Assembly: GCA_028023455.1 (NCBI GenBank)
Contig: JAQFVV010012673.1
Coordinates: forward strand, 1,160,567-1,224,566
Origin: Epiperipatus broadwayi
Taxonomy: Eukaryota > Onychophora > Udeonychophora > Euonychophora > Peripatidae
DNA: 64,000 nt
Direction of reading: 5' to 3'
Below are positions 63,181-64,000 of the stretch, piece by piece. The notes under the pieces are model-generated. The model had not been told where the DNA came from and ran no database searches. It was given only the letters and a program-made list of their open reading frames with translations. The position numbers and the translations under genes were made by a program. Position 1 is the first letter of the stretch. Each line of letters begins with the position of its first letter.

Positions 63181-63925
63181 AATATAATTTATCCAAACTT
63201 CAAACACTTTTAGCAAACTTTATTTGTACATACACCTACGTTTCGACTGACCTGCAGTCTTCTTCAGAGCTATGATATAATGAACAAAATAAAAAAACAA
63301 CTATATAATAACACCATAAAAAAATTTTTAAACAATAAAAAAAAAAAAAAACTAAAAACAACATAAAATATATATATTAAAAACCTGAAATAAATAATCA
63401 AACCCAAATAAAACAATTAATATAAAATAAAATGTACTACATAAATGAAAAATAAATATAAATTATACATGTGTATTCTTAACTTTATACATATATACAT
63501 TCAAGGACAACTATTAATCTAAATATTATCTATTTTATTATTATTAACAATCTACTAATTATTTGTATTCTTCATAAACTTAAACTTTATGATTAGTAAC
63601 TAAATTTTTTTTAATTTTAAATCATATTTATTATTTTCTTACTCATTCTTCTTTTAAAATTAATATTTTATATTTATTATTGCTGCATATTTAAAACCTA
63701 TACACTTTATAATCTTTACACTTACTAAGGCTATTCTGATCTTCAAAATAAAATAATGAAAAATCGTTTTTTCTAAAAAAATATTTTTTATGGTGTTATT
63801 ATATAGTTGTTTTTTTATTTTGTTCATTATATCATAGCTCTGAAGAAGACTGCAGGTCAGTTGAAATGTAGGTGTATGCACAAATAAAGTTTGCTAAAAG
63901 TGTTTGAAGTTTGGATAATTTATAT
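63181..63925. mobile_element. Inverted-repeat element, about 143-bp arms, 0.75 kb
   Basis: 63181-63324 is the inverse of 63784-63925 (shared blocks AGCAAACTTTATTTGT, CCTGCAGTCTTCTTCAGAGC, AACAACTATATAATAACACC). Each arm has CTGAAGA, hairpin GACTG-CAGGT-CAGTC, GAAACG (minus 63267-63240; plus 63840-63866, there with one stem change and GAAATG). The 459-bp interior is AT-rich and non-coding. A MITE-like or PLE-derived unit. Confidence 0.7.
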
Positions 63926-64000
63926 TTTTCTATATACATTATAAGTTTTAATTGAAAAATTTCATAGATGGCAAAAAAATTGAAAATTTGTCAACATAAC

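Overview
This window looks like a gene-poor, repeat-dense stretch of a large, AT-rich invertebrate animal genome. I see no operons, no Shine-Dalgarno sites and no long host gene. What I can recognise is eukaryotic transposable elements: RTE/BovB-type non-LTR retrotransposons, a hAT (Buster-like) DNA transposon, Penelope-like elements (PLEs) with GIY-YIG nuclease, LTR elements and tRNA-derived SINEs. Long (AT)n, (GATA)n and (TTA)n microsatellites lie between them. The species cannot be fixed from the sequence. Nearly all short open frames are microsatellite translations, antisense shadows or decayed transposon pieces.

Layout. 1-750: fold-back copies of an interspersed repeat. 1320-2652: decayed RTE copy. 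3335-3610: PLE-related repeat with a hammerhead-like motif and an (AT)n tract. 3611-8171: giant solo-LTR-like unit, with a second copy inverted at 30605-35081. 8415-9107: nested inverted GATA structure. 9349-12579: hAT element with 8-bp target duplication, interrupted by a truncated RTE insertion that has its own 12-bp duplication. 12785-13215: another copy of the interspersed repeat. 13425-15375: PLE fragment inside repeated units. 15655-20205: SINEs, microsatellites, a possible bacterial-derived gene scrap and a possible promoter-like cluster. 22553-25460: longest RTE copy, dead. 25842-29415: solo LTR inside (AT)n. 29430-30285: second PLE copy. 35840-36190: inverted-terminal-repeat element. 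37195-37930: SINE and old RTE. 38194-39418: PLE remnant with inverted ends. 43465-46131: tandem repeat and SINEs. 46553-48178: inverted repeat pair around a trinucleotide array. 49545-50758: fold-back repeat copies.

The most notable object is 50759-61434, an LTR retrotransposon on the minus strand. It has two very large (about 3.54 kb), nearly identical LTRs, a recognisable tRNA-Lys-like primer-binding site, a polypurine tract and a gag-type coding region of about 2.0 kb, but no reverse transcriptase, protease or integrase. Together with the solo units at 3611, 25842 and 30605 it suggests a set of giant-LTR elements, with ends near TGTRACC/GGTTACA, that all sit inside (AT)n microsatellites. 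The gag-only copy would have to be mobilised by enzymes supplied elsewhere.

A second theme is short motifs of the form CTGATGA-hairpin-GAAA, the catalytic-core pattern of hammerhead ribozymes. They recur in several unrelated repeat families here, often in inverted pairs. Whether any is a working ribozyme needs covariance-model scoring.
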